In this document: positions 1 through 7,152 of the stretch, piece after piece
Position numbering within the stretch: position 1 is the stretch's first letter
Layout: the number at the start of each line of letters is the position of its first letter
Assembly (NCBI GenBank): GCA_035534615.1
Contig: DATLRO010000063.1
Span: forward strand, 1 to 10,277
DNA: 10,277 nt
Source of the DNA: JAGWRA01 sp035534615
GTDB lineage: Bacteria; Acidobacteriota; Vicinamibacteria; Vicinamibacterales; CAVVIG01
Direction: 5' to 3'
Program-made: the position numbers and the translations under genes
Notes under the pieces: generated by a model
Told to the model about the DNA's origin: nothing
The model's database searches: none
The model's input: only the letters and a program-made list of their open reading frames with translations

Positions 1-1
1 C

Positions 2-238
2 GCGAACAGTCTGGGCCGGCGCGCGTCCGAACGGTATCAGCAGGCCAGTGCCCGTGTGGGCGACGCGGTCGATGAGCTGACCCGGAAGGGGCAGGTCGTC
101 CGTGACCACGTCGCCGAGGCCGTGGCACACGGCGCCCGCGAGGTGGAGCGCACGGCCACCGCCGCCATGAGCGACCGGGGCAGCGAATCCGGAGCTCATG
201 CGCCTGACCGCTCGACGGCCCCACGACACTCTGGCTGA
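2..238 (+). CDS. YtxH-like protein, C-terminal part (5' truncated by window edge)
   Basis: The reading frame is open from base 2 and ends at TGA 236-238, so about 78 residues are visible. They form one long, charged, Ala-rich helix (GRRASERYQQASARVGDAVDE and onward to AREVERTATAA), followed by a short disordered polar tail. This pattern, beginning at a GRR-type motif, matches the part of YtxH-domain proteins that follows the N-terminal membrane helix; the helix itself would lie outside the window. YtxH-like proteins are small envelope or general-stress proteins of unknown biochemical role. The BON-domain protein at 2517-3005 has a similar Ala-rich amphipathic stretch, so both may belong to an envelope-stress neighbourhood. 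The family assignment comes from helix pattern and composition only. A generic coiled-coil or apolipoprotein-like helix is the alternative. Confidence 0.6.
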   Translation, partial: ANSLGRRASERYQQASARVGDAVDELTRKGQVVRDHVAEAVAHGAREVERTATAAMSDRGSESGAHAPDRSTAPRHSG

Positions 239-315
239 GTGCACGACGACCCGCTCCAGGCAGGCGCGTCTTCCTGAGCGCCATCGCCGCACTCCCGTGG
301 TTTCGGGGCACGACC

Positions 316-597
316 ATGATCCACTTCTTCGACCCGGTGCGTCACGACGCGCTCGTACGGCTGCTGGCGCGAGCCGATCCGGCGGACCTGCCCCGGCGCT
401 CTCATGTCTATCGCTGTGAGGGCGACCCGAACCGGCGTACGACGCGCCTGCCGCTGATCCTCATGGGGTGGTTGCAGCAACACCATTGCGCCGTCGACCT
501 CGAGGATCTGCCGGCGCCGGTCGCGCAGTCACCGCACCGTCAGACGCATGTGGCGGGACCCGCCCTGCGCGTGCTGCGTCCAACGGGCACGGGCTAG
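316..597 (+). CDS. doubtful small hypothetical protein (93 aa)
   Basis: The ATG at 316 is preceded by a GGGGC stretch about 6 bases upstream that could serve as a weak ribosome binding site. The first 70 or so residues (MIHFFDPVRHDALVRLLARA and onward to GWLQQHHCAVDLEDLPAPVA) have a protein-like composition, and the third codon positions are mostly G or C. The last 20 residues look like random GC-rich translation. No known domain is recognised and no signal peptide or clear membrane helix is visible. It could be a real short gene, the remnant of a longer one, or chance in GC-rich DNA. No partner gene overlaps it or is tightly spaced with it. Confidence 0.25.
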   Translation: MIHFFDPVRHDALVRLLARADPADLPRRSHVYRCEGDPNRRTTRLPLILMGWLQQHHCAVDLEDLPAPVAQSPHRQTHVAGPALRVLRPTGTG

Positions 598-969
598 CGA
601 TGTGCAATCGGGTACATGCCGCGACCGCCTCGCTCTTCTACGATCATCAACGCCGGCCGTCCTCCCGCACGATCGCTCCGCGACGCCACTCGAGAAGGAA
701 GTGTCCGCTGAAAGGCCTGGTCATTGCCGCGGCGATGAGCCCGGGCGTGGTGTCGCTGGCGGCAGGGCACGACACACCGCGGCGGATGGGAAGTGCCGGG
801 CGATTGTCGGGCGAGCGGTGAGGAGCGCGTCCGGCCGCGTGATTGTCCCGGCTCAGTCCAGTGGTTCAACTGGTGATCCGGCGCAGGGGCTCACGAGGGG
901 ACGCGATGTCCACGCTCCCGCGAACACGGTTCTGGGGTTCAGGCTGGACCGGGCCGTGAGGCCGCAGCC
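598..969. other. stretch with no convincing gene
   Basis: Both strands contain open frames here, but none has a credible start, protein-like composition or recognisable family. The long plus frame that runs through this stretch enters the real gene at 1035 out of frame and is a shadow. One small inverted repeat is visible, CCAGT (858-862) with ACTGG (869-873) and a six-base loop. It is too short to call a terminator or operator. The right edge of the stretch probably holds the promoter of the sortase-substrate gene. Confidence 0.5.
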
Positions 970-995
970 GGAACGGTCGAGGCACGGAGTGTCGA
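970..995 (+). promoter_or_regulatory. candidate ECF-sigma-type promoter for the sortase module
   Basis: GGAAC at 970-974 is followed, after a 16-base spacer, by GTCGA at 991-995. GGAAC with a GTC-containing element at this distance is the general layout of RpoE/ECF sigma promoters. Transcription would start near 1000-1005 and leave a leader of about 30 bases before the ATG at 1035. The match is short and the DNA is GC-rich, so chance is quite possible. If real, it would tie the secreted substrate and its sortase to an envelope-stress response. Confidence 0.3.
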
Positions 996-1034
996 GAGAC
1001 GGTTTCACATGGTGTTCAGAGAGAGAAGGGTGTG

Positions 1035-1772
1035 ATGGTCAAGAAGACAATCTGGATCGGGTTGGCGCTGTCGCTGCTGGGGTTCGCCACGGCGCCCAAC
1101 GCCAGGGCGGACGACTGGAACAACAAAACGGTGATCACCTTCAGCCAGCCGGTGGAGATCCCGGGACACGTGCTGCCGGCCGGCACGTACACGTTCAAGC
1201 TGGCGGATTCGTTGAGCGACCGCCACATCGTGCAGATCTTCAATGCGGACGGCTCGGACATCATCGCCACGGTGATTGCGATTTCCGACTACCGCCTCTC
1301 GCCGACGGCAAAGACCGTCGTCAGGTTCCACGAGGTCCCCGTCGGTTCACCGGAAGCGATCCGCGCATGGTTCTATCCCGGCAACAATGTGGGGCAGGAA
1401 TTCGTGTACTCGAAGCGGCGCGCCATGGAACTGGCGAAGGCGTCGGACACCGTCGTGCCGGCGATCGCCGTTGACAACATGGCCAGCGTCGGCGATTTGA
1501 AGACGGCGCCGATCGTCGCCGTCACCCCTGAGCAGAAGGAAACGGCCGTGACGGCCGCCATCCAGACAACCCCGCTCGATCACGCCGCCACCGATTCATC
1601 GTCCATGGCGGGTATGACCGGTTCGTCGTCCATGGCCGATGCGTCCGGCGTCACGCAGCTGCCGAAAACGGCCAGCACATTGCCGCTGACCGTACTGCTC
1701 GGCCTTGGCGCCATCGGCATCGCCTTCGGCCTGATGCTGTTCGGCAAGCGCGACGGCGCGTCCTCGGTGTAA
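1035..1772 (+). CDS. secreted protein with LPKTA sortase signal (probable substrate of the adjacent sortase)
   Basis: A protein of 245 residues. The ATG at 1035 is preferred over the GTG at 1032 because AGAAGGG (1024-1030) lies 4 bases before the ATG but only 1 base before the GTG. A signal peptide covers residues 1-25 (KK, hydrophobic core, cleavage after ARA). The mature domain, about 26-135, has the pattern DDWNNKT, PVEIPGHVLPAGTY, DRHIVQIFNADG, then AWFYPGNN and GQEFVY. I recognise this as a secreted protein family frequent in Acidobacteriota and of unknown function. A low-complexity linker (SSSMAGMTGSSSMADASG) leads to LPKTAS at 209-214, a hydrophobic helix at about 216-237 and a short GKRDG tail. 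This tripartite end is the classic sortase cell-wall or surface sorting signal, and LPKTA resembles the LPNTA type linked to class D sortases. A sortase gene lies 86 bases downstream, so substrate and enzyme form a dedicated pair. The link between them is inferred from position and motif. Confidence 0.85.
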   Translation: MVKKTIWIGLALSLLGFATAPNARADDWNNKTVITFSQPVEIPGHVLPAGTYTFKLADSLSDRHIVQIFNADGSDIIATVIAISDYRLSPTAKTVVRFHEVPVGSPEAIRAWFYPGNNVGQEFVYSKRRAMELAKASDTVVPAIAVDNMASVGDLKTAPIVAVTPEQKETAVTAAIQTTPLDHAATDSSSMAGMTGSSSMADASGVTQLPKTASTLPLTVLLGLGAIGIAFGLMLFGKRDGASSV

Positions 1773-1783
1773 CGACCCGTCTG

Positions 1784-1826
1784 GGCGCCGCGGGACGACC
1801 GGATGGACCGGCTGTCCCGCGGTGTC
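1784..1826 (+). terminator. strong intercistronic hairpin between substrate and sortase genes
   Basis: Bases 1784-1796 (GGCGCCGCGGGAC) pair with 1814-1826 (GTCCCGCGGTGTC). The stem is 13 bp, nine of them an uninterrupted Watson-Crick run, with two G-U pairs near the base. The loop is 17 bases and contains CCGG twice. The structure starts 11 bases after the substrate stop codon and ends 32 bases before the sortase ATG. No T-run follows, so it is not a textbook intrinsic terminator. A partial terminator or an mRNA-stabilising or processing hairpin would let the substrate be made in excess over its sortase. Confidence 0.5.
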
Positions 1827-1858
1827 ACAAGGGGCGAGGAAGACCACTGGGGCACGCC

Positions 1859-2449
1859 ATGAGCTGGACACATCGCGCCGCACGCCGAACCGCCTACGTC
1901 TTTCTGGCCGCCGGCCTCCTGGCGCTCGGGTATGCCGCCTACGTGGTCGTCGACGCGAAGGCCTATCAGGCGATCGAGCAGCATCGCTTCGAGCAGGCGC
2001 GCGCCGACCCGGCGAGGCAGGCCGTCGTGAGGGCGCCCGCTCCGGTCGACGGCGATCCGATTGGTGAAATTCAGATTCCCCGGCTCGGCCTCACGGTCAT
2101 CGTGGCCCAGGGGGATTCGGCGGCGATTCTTCGACGGGCGATCGGTCACCTCGCCGGCACCGCACTGCCGGGCGAACCAGGAAACGTGGTCCTGGCGGGC
2201 CATCGCGACACCTTCTTCCGGCCGTTGAGGCGGATTCGCGCCGGCGATGCGATCGTCCTGAAGACGCGACACGGCGACTTCGAGTATCTGGTGGAATCGA
2301 CGGCCGTCGTGTCACCCAGCGACGTTCAGGTGCTGCAGCCGACCGGCCGACGGATGCTGACGCTCATTACCTGTTTTCCATTTTCCTATATCGGCGCGGC
2401 CCCTGACCGCTTCATCGTCCGTGCCCGCGAAACAGCATGGCCGCAGTGA
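1859..2449 (+). CDS. class D-type sortase
   Basis: A protein of 196 residues. Sortases are membrane-anchored transpeptidases that cut a C-terminal LPxTx-type signal and join the protein to a surface nucleophile. Residues 11-31 form an N-terminal signal-anchor helix. The catalytic domain runs from about 66 to 190: GEIQIPRLGL (69-78), GHLAGTALPGEPGNVVLAGHRDTF with the catalytic His115, TLITCFPF with the nucleophile Cys172, and APDRFIV with Arg184. All three catalytic residues are therefore present, and the length is normal for the family. The GHLxGTALPGEPGN and AGHRDTFFRPL segments are typical of class D and similar sortases of diderm and spore-forming bacteria. The start at ATG 1859 gives a clean signal anchor; a TGGGGC stretch about 8 bases upstream may act as the ribosome binding site. 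The neighbour at 1035-1772 carries the matching LPKTA signal. Confidence 0.93.
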   Translation: MSWTHRAARRTAYVFLAAGLLALGYAAYVVVDAKAYQAIEQHRFEQARADPARQAVVRAPAPVDGDPIGEIQIPRLGLTVIVAQGDSAAILRRAIGHLAGTALPGEPGNVVLAGHRDTFFRPLRRIRAGDAIVLKTRHGDFEYLVESTAVVSPSDVQVLQPTGRRMLTLITCFPFSYIGAAPDRFIVRARETAWPQ

Positions 2450-2516
2450 GGATGGTCCTCGGTTTCGGGGCCCACGGTGGTGCGCGTCCGGGGATGCGGC
2501 CTCACATGGAGGATGC

Positions 2517-3005
2517 ATGAGCGTTTCGAAATACCTGATGACGGCGGTTCTCGTCGGTCTGGCCTTTGGCGGTCAGGCGTGCACGGACAGGGCCGTGAAC
2601 GAGACGAAGGAGAAGGCCGGCGCGGCGCTCGACGCGACCAGGGCGGGGGCCGACAGGGCCATCGACGCCACGAAGCGCGCCGGTGATGCGACCGCGGACG
2701 CCGCGCAGCGGACCGCCGGCACGGCGAAAGCGATGGCGGGCGACGTCGTGCAGCAGGGCGGGACGCTCGCATCGGCCACGGGCGGCGTGGTGGCCGACGA
2801 CTGGATCACGACGAGGGTGGACGCGAAGGTCTCCGACGACACCATGCTCGAGGGGAGCGACATCACCGTCGACACCCGCGATCAGGTGGTCACGCTGTGG
2901 GGCACCGTGCCGTTTCCCGCGGCGAGGGCTCGAGCAGCGGCCATTGCCCGCGGCACCGAGGGCGTCTCAGCCGTCGTCAATCAGCTCGTCGTGAAGGAGC
3001 CATGA
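2517..3005 (+). CDS. exported BON-domain protein
   Basis: A protein of 162 residues from ATG 2517. This start is chosen because GGAGG (2508-2512) lies 4 bases upstream and because it yields a signal peptide (residues 1-21, KY then MTAVLVGLAFGGQA). The upstream in-frame ATG at 2421 overlaps the sortase and would bury that signal. Cys22 follows the signal and may be lipidated, but GQA-C is a poor lipobox. Residues 24-82 are an Ala-rich amphipathic repeat (ATRAGADRAIDATKRAGDAT). Residues 93-162 form a BON domain, with DDWITTRVDAKV, DITVDTRDQVVTLWGTV and a GVSAVVNQLVV ending, as in OsmY-like proteins. BON domains bind phospholipid or envelope surfaces, so an osmotic or envelope-stress role in the periplasm is likely. 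The gene begins 67 bases after the sortase and may share its transcript. Confidence 0.85.
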   Translation: MSVSKYLMTAVLVGLAFGGQACTDRAVNETKEKAGAALDATRAGADRAIDATKRAGDATADAAQRTAGTAKAMAGDVVQQGGTLASATGGVVADDWITTRVDAKVSDDTMLEGSDITVDTRDQVVTLWGTVPFPAARARAAAIARGTEGVSAVVNQLVVKEP

Positions 3006-3036
3006 TCGCCGCTCGACCGGTCCGTGCGCCGGCTGA

Positions 3037-3840
3037 TCATTCCGCCCGTTCCGGCTTCACGGCGACGGTTGCGAGCAGGTAGCCGTGGCGCCGCACGGCT
3101 GGAACGTGACGATCCAGGAACACGAACGGCTGCACGAGGGCCCCGGTCACTGCGGCGAACGGCCGGCACCATGCGTGGCACGCCAGATCGAGCATCCTCA
3201 GCCACCCGGGGATGAAGAGGATCGCCGTTTCCGCGACGACCTCCAGGCCGGCGCCTTCGAGCATCCGTCTCAGGGCGCGACGTGAGTAGGACTTTTCGTA
3301 CCCGTACCCGTAGAGTCCGACCGCCTGGAGCGTCGTGGCGAACAATGGCCGGAGAAACGGATCGTGGCGGTTCGGCACGCCGACGATGGCACGCCCGCCC
3401 GGTCTGAGCACCCGCGCGATCTCGCCGACGGCCCCCTCGGTGTCGTCGAAGTGCTCGATCGTGCCCATCGAGTAGATCGCGTCGAAGCTCGCGTCCAGGA
3501 AGGGCAGGTTGCGCACGTCGCCGACGGCCCCCTGCAGCCCATGTCGCCCGCCCCGGCCGGCGTCGAACGCGGCGCGCGCCTGCACGACCGTCGGCTCGGA
3601 GATGTCGACGCCGTAGGCGCGGGCGCCCTGACAGCCGGCCCACGCGAGGATGCGCGTGTTCTTCGCTTCGTCCCACAGATCGGTCTTGAGAATCTTCAGA
3701 CCTTCGAGCGCCGGAAGGTGCTCGGCGAACAGACGTCGTTCGTTCTCCGAATAGTAGCGCGTCGAGACGGCTCCGCCCAGGTCGGGGAAGCGTTCGCCGA
3801 CCCTGGCCCAGAAATCCTGGTACGCGGATCGAGGCGTCAT
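3037..3840 (-). CDS. class I SAM-dependent methyltransferase
   Basis: A protein of 267 residues starting at ATG 3840. That ATG overlaps the TGA of the upstream membrane protein as ATGA, a sign of translational coupling. Residues about 48-160 form a Methyltransf_11-type Rossmann fold. ILKTDLWDEAKNT (50-62) and GARAYGVDIS (72-81) stand where the SAM-binding loop and the acidic ribose contact (Asp79) are expected. GDVRNLPFLDASFDAIYSMG (107-126) is motif II, and IARVLRPGGRAIVGVPN (141-157) is the usual post-core strand. The canonical GxGxG of motif I is replaced by a KTDLWDEA sequence, seen in a known subgroup of these enzymes. The C-terminal half has Tyr-rich and hydrophobic stretches (GLYGYGYEKSYS, FIPGWLRMLDLACHAW) that suggest a membrane-associated or lipid/glycan substrate. 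The real substrate cannot be read from the sequence. It is the last gene of the exosortase operon. Confidence 0.88.
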   Translation of the reverse strand: MTPRSAYQDFWARVGERFPDLGGAVSTRYYSENERRLFAEHLPALEGLKILKTDLWDEAKNTRILAWAGCQGARAYGVDISEPTVVQARAAFDAGRGGRHGLQGAVGDVRNLPFLDASFDAIYSMGTIEHFDDTEGAVGEIARVLRPGGRAIVGVPNRHDPFLRPLFATTLQAVGLYGYGYEKSYSRRALRRMLEGAGLEVVAETAILFIPGWLRMLDLACHAWCRPFAAVTGALVQPFVFLDRHVPAVRRHGYLLATVAVKPERAE

Positions 3841-5807
3841 GGTCGCTCACCCTGCACGCTCCAGTGCCACGTGCCGAAGGCGAACGACAGGCGGCGCGGG
3901 TCGCCGTTGTGGATGACCTCGTCCGCCACCGTCGGCGCTTCGACCGGATGAAACACGAGTTCGTGGTCGCCGGGGGTGACGGTCAGGGGACCAATCTGAT
4001 AGAGGCGACGCGGCGGATCGACAACGAGCGTCTGTACGGGCCGCCCGTCGACGCTGACGGCCAGATGCCGCGGACGGTGAAAGGCCGACAGTTCGAGGTC
4101 GAGCGTCGCACGGATCGGCCGGACGCCGGTCGTCACGATCATCCAGGTCGCATCGGTGCCCATCCATCGCCAGGTCCAGTCCGCATCGTACTCGCGCGGA
4201 AAGAACCCCTTCATCGACGCGGTGTAGATCGCCGGTGTGCGGGCGGTGACGGCGAAGACCTCCCCATCGTCGAACCGCGCGGCGACACGCAACCCGTCCG
4301 GCACGGGGTGCTCTGCGAACCATTGCCCGTCGGTGGTGTCGGACCGTACGAGCAGGTACGTGTAACCGTTCGCCGCCAGCTTCTGGGGAAGGTCAGGCTC
4401 CATGCAGTCGCTGATCGAGCCGCCCAGCAGCGTGACGCGAGAGTGCGTCAGCCACTGGACGGACTCGGACTCCTGAGTGAGCGGTGTGCAGTCGAGGGCC
4501 CGCACGCGACCGGGCTGCTGCATGATCCACCGGTGCGCCTTCGTCGGCAGCACGTCGCGCCACGACGCCGACGGCGACACCGTGTACTCGCCGATGGCCA
4601 GCGCCACGAGCGCGACGCACAGCATCTGCGCCCGTGTGGTGCCGGCGAGGCGAAGCCGATCGAGGCCGATGCCGGCCAGCAGCACCGCCATGAGCTGGAC
4701 GACGACCCCGAACCGCGCGTATGACCGGAACATCGGCACGACGTGATACAGCAGCGCAGAAGGCCGGACGAAGGTGAACGCTCCGATGGTCCGCTCCGGC
4801 GACAGCGAACAGACGAGCGCGGTCAGGGCGACAATGGCGAGGACCGGCACGCGTGCGAGCGAATCCGGCTGCCGATCGCGGGCCAGCCAGCGGAACACGG
4901 CGACGAGCCCGAGCCCGACGATTCCCCAGCCGAGGCTCACCTGCTGTTCGAGCAGCCCGTCGCGGACGCCCACCGTCGCCCAGAAGTGACGCACGGCCGG
5001 GCCGAGCAGCGGATTCTCGACCGGTGGCACCAGGTAACTCCACCACTTCGCGCTGTAGCGGAAGAGGTCGTCGCGGGAAAACGCGAAGGCCGCGCGGTCG
5101 ACCACGGCGGCGTGGGCCGCGTACCACGCGTATGCCATGCCGGACGCGACGAGGAGGACGAGACTCCCGACCGTGATGCCCAGCCGCCGCACCGACCGCC
5201 CGTGTGACCCCCACGGGGCGAACCAGTAGGCCGCCACGGCGACCGGGGTGATGACGGCCGCGATCAGCCCGCCGTAGAAGTTCGACAGCGTCACGGCCAC
5301 CGTGGCGGCGCCAAGCAGGCCGACCGCCGCCGGCGACGCGTCGTCGAGACAATGCCACAGCGCGAGCAGGTACAGCGGCACCCACTGGGTCTGGGCGATG
5401 TCGGGGTGATAGGCGGCCTGCGCCAGATGGAACGGAGAGAACGCATAGGCCATGGCGGCGAGCGTCGCGGCCGCCCGTGAAAGCGTCAGATAGCGCGCCA
5501 GGAGGTACGCGGCCGCGGCCGACAGCGGGAAGCTGAGCAGAACCAGCCAGTTGTAGGCCGCCACCACCCCTGAGAGGCGGGCGAGCAGCGCGCCGGTCAC
5601 GTCGGTCACCGGCTGCCAGTACACACCGGGGCTGATGAGCGGGCGCCCGAACCGCTCCATCGCGACGAAGGGATCGTAGTGGCGCCCGACGATGGCCATG
5701 CCGAACAGGCGCTGCGAGGGCGCACGGAGAACCGGCGCCGCGACGGTCGCGGTCACGATCGTGGCCAGGGCCGAAACGGCGACGACTTCAGTGAGGCGGC
5801 CTGGCAA
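3837..5807 (-). CDS. large GT-C-like polytopic membrane protein (putative lipid-linked-sugar glycosyltransferase)
   Basis: A protein of 656 residues. The start is taken as TTG 5807, which follows GGTGAT by about 6 bases and overlaps the exosortase stop by 20 bases; no better ATG or GTG is near. About 10-12 membrane helices occupy residues 8-410. The first periplasmic loop contains HYDPF (43-47) and VYWQPVTD (62-69), placed like the acidic active-site loop of GT-C glycosyltransferases. AYAFSPFHLAQAAYHPDIAQTQW (120-142) and the RSYARFG element (361-367) are typical of YfhO/ArnT-like bacterial GT-C proteins. After the last helix, residues 430-656 form a soluble, probably periplasmic, beta-rich region ending in WTWRWMGTDATWMI and TVTPGDHELVFHP. 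Such enzymes move sugars from polyprenyl-phosphate donors to lipids, glycans or proteins outside the cytoplasm. Position between an exosortase and a methyltransferase fits a role in making or decorating a surface anchor. The exact reaction is unknown. Confidence 0.7.
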   Translation of the reverse strand: MPGRLTEVVAVSALATIVTATVAAPVLRAPSQRLFGMAIVGRHYDPFVAMERFGRPLISPGVYWQPVTDVTGALLARLSGVVAAYNWLVLLSFPLSAAAAYLLARYLTLSRAAATLAAMAYAFSPFHLAQAAYHPDIAQTQWVPLYLLALWHCLDDASPAAVGLLGAATVAVTLSNFYGGLIAAVITPVAVAAYWFAPWGSHGRSVRRLGITVGSLVLLVASGMAYAWYAAHAAVVDRAAFAFSRDDLFRYSAKWWSYLVPPVENPLLGPAVRHFWATVGVRDGLLEQQVSLGWGIVGLGLVAVFRWLARDRQPDSLARVPVLAIVALTALVCSLSPERTIGAFTFVRPSALLYHVVPMFRSYARFGVVVQLMAVLLAGIGLDRLRLAGTTRAQMLCVALVALAIGEYTVSPSASWRDVLPTKAHRWIMQQPGRVRALDCTPLTQESESVQWLTHSRVTLLGGSISDCMEPDLPQKLAANGYTYLLVRSDTTDGQWFAEHPVPDGLRVAARFDDGEVFAVTARTPAIYTASMKGFFPREYDADWTWRWMGTDATWMIVTTGVRPIRATLDLELSAFHRPRHLAVSVDGRPVQTLVVDPPRRLYQIGPLTVTPGDHELVFHPVEAPTVADEVIHNGDPRRLSFAFGTWHWSVQGERP

Positions 5808-7152
5808 CGTTGATCACCGCGGCAAAGATGACGAGAGGGCCGACGACCGCCCAGGCGCGGACGTCGGGCACGGACGCCGTCAGGCCGGCGTGGCTGGCAA
5901 GCGCGTGCAGGGCGAACACACCGGCCGTCTGGGTGAGGCCGAGAACCGCCAGTCCGGCGAAGAAGCGCTTCCACCCGACGGCGACGAACGCCGCGATCCA
6001 GAGCGCGAGATAGAGGCCGGTCTGGTAGGCGGGCAGGAAGGCGATCGCGCCCTGCGGGTCGTCGAGCGGCGCGCCGGCGTGAAGCGTGACCAGTCGCGAG
6101 TAGAGCGGGCCGAGGAAGTGGATGAACGCCACGCCCGCGAGGACGCCGGCGAGCGCGTAGCCGAACGCCGCTCTGCCGCGGTGGCGCCACAGCGCGGCGA
6201 CGACCACGACCATGGCGCCGACGAGCAATTGGAAGAAGGCGTGCACCAGGAATCCCGGGGAGGCCACCAGCGTGTCGGGCAGGGCGACCACCAGGAGTCG
6301 CACGATGCCGAGCACGGTGAACAGCGGCAGCGTGGCGAGCACACCGAGGATCAGCCGCCGCCAGGTCGTCGCGTAGGCGCAGACGGCCGCCAGGTACACC
6401 GGGATCAGCGGCGTCGAGATGCACAGCTGCGTGACCTGGAAGGCTCCGCGCGGCGTCCAGAGCACGTTGGCGGCGGCGTGCGCGGTGACGCCGACGAGAC
6501 CGAGAAGCCTCGCGGCCGCGCCGGCGACGAAGCCGGCCAGCGCGAGCACGCCGGAACTCTCGAGGTAGAGCGGCGAGGTGACCGAAAACAGGACCAGAAA
6601 CACCGCCGCCAGCACCACGAATCGTCGCGATGGCAGCGGGAGCCCGGGGGGAAGCGGCTCGCCCGGTGCGGCCGCTGCGTCCTCCGGCGTGTGCCGCCGG
6701 TCCGCGCCGCGCATCCACGCGAACACGTATCCGGCGATCGCGACGGTGAGCACGGCCGGCCAGACGTAGATGTGGAGCGCGTGGAACCACGCCGGCGACG
6801 CGGCCACCCGTCCCAGGGTGCCGATGCGCAGCGTGTTGAGGCCAAGGATTACGGCGACACCCACGGCCGCGCCGGTCAGGCGTGTTTGCCACCTCACCGG
6901 ATAGGCGAGGACGGCCCCGAGGCACAGCGCCAGCGCGTCCGCCCCGCTGCACGCCAGCGTGGCCTGGATGGGGGACGCCGGTCGGCCGAACAGTCCCGTC
7001 GCCAGCCCCGCCTGCATACGGGTGAACGGCAGCACCACGTGCGCGGCGGTCCAGGTCAGACGAAGCAGGCCGAAGAGGCCCAGGCTCCACGCCAGGGCCC
7101 GCAGCACGAACCTAGCGGCGTCTGTCGGCGCGCGGGCAGTGTCCGTCAGCAC
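5788..7152 (-). CDS. exosortase/archaeosortase-family protein with two tandem core units
   Basis: A protein of 454 residues from GTG 7152, chosen because AGGAGA (7159-7164) sits 6 bases upstream; an ATG at 7185 would add 11 residues and has no such site. Exosortases are membrane cysteine proteases/transpeptidases that process C-terminal PEP-CTERM-like signals using Cys, Arg and His. Unit one: LACSGADALAL with Cys68, NTLRIG with Arg109, then WFHALHIYVWP with His124 and His127. Unit two: TQLCIST with Cys244, GIVRLL with Arg285, then FLVHAFFQ with His304. Cys-to-Arg distance is 41 residues in both, and an ungapped alignment of 46 residues around them has 11 identities, including AVxAY and a Trp. 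About 13 membrane helices are visible; residues 325-454 add a further four-helix domain. The usual exosortase has one core of about 170-300 residues. It overlaps speD by 41 bases and the next gene by 20. Confidence 0.85.
   Translation of the reverse strand: MLTDTARAPTDAARFVLRALAWSLGLFGLLRLTWTAAHVVLPFTRMQAGLATGLFGRPASPIQATLACSGADALALCLGAVLAYPVRWQTRLTGAAVGVAVILGLNTLRIGTLGRVAASPAWFHALHIYVWPAVLTVAIAGYVFAWMRGADRRHTPEDAAAAPGEPLPPGLPLPSRRFVVLAAVFLVLFSVTSPLYLESSGVLALAGFVAGAAARLLGLVGVTAHAAANVLWTPRGAFQVTQLCISTPLIPVYLAAVCAYATTWRRLILGVLATLPLFTVLGIVRLLVVALPDTLVASPGFLVHAFFQLLVGAMVVVVAALWRHRGRAAFGYALAGVLAGVAFIHFLGPLYSRLVTLHAGAPLDDPQGAIAFLPAYQTGLYLALWIAAFVAVGWKRFFAGLAVLGLTQTAGVFALHALASHAGLTASVPDVRAWAVVGPLVIFAAVINVARPPH

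Noticed and set aside
851..880. GGCTCAGT followed by GGTTCAACT, suggestive of tRNA D- and T-arm pieces
   Set aside because: The spacing is far too short for a tRNA and no acceptor or anticodon stem can be drawn.
548..1474. Plus-strand open frame of 308 codons
   Set aside because: It overlaps the well-supported sortase-substrate gene in another frame, and its composition (Gly/Arg/His-rich, no hydrophobic pattern) is that of a GC-rich shadow frame.
2421..2516. Longer start for the BON-domain protein
   Set aside because: It overlaps the sortase end and places the signal peptide inside the protein, while ATG 2517 has its own GGAGG site.
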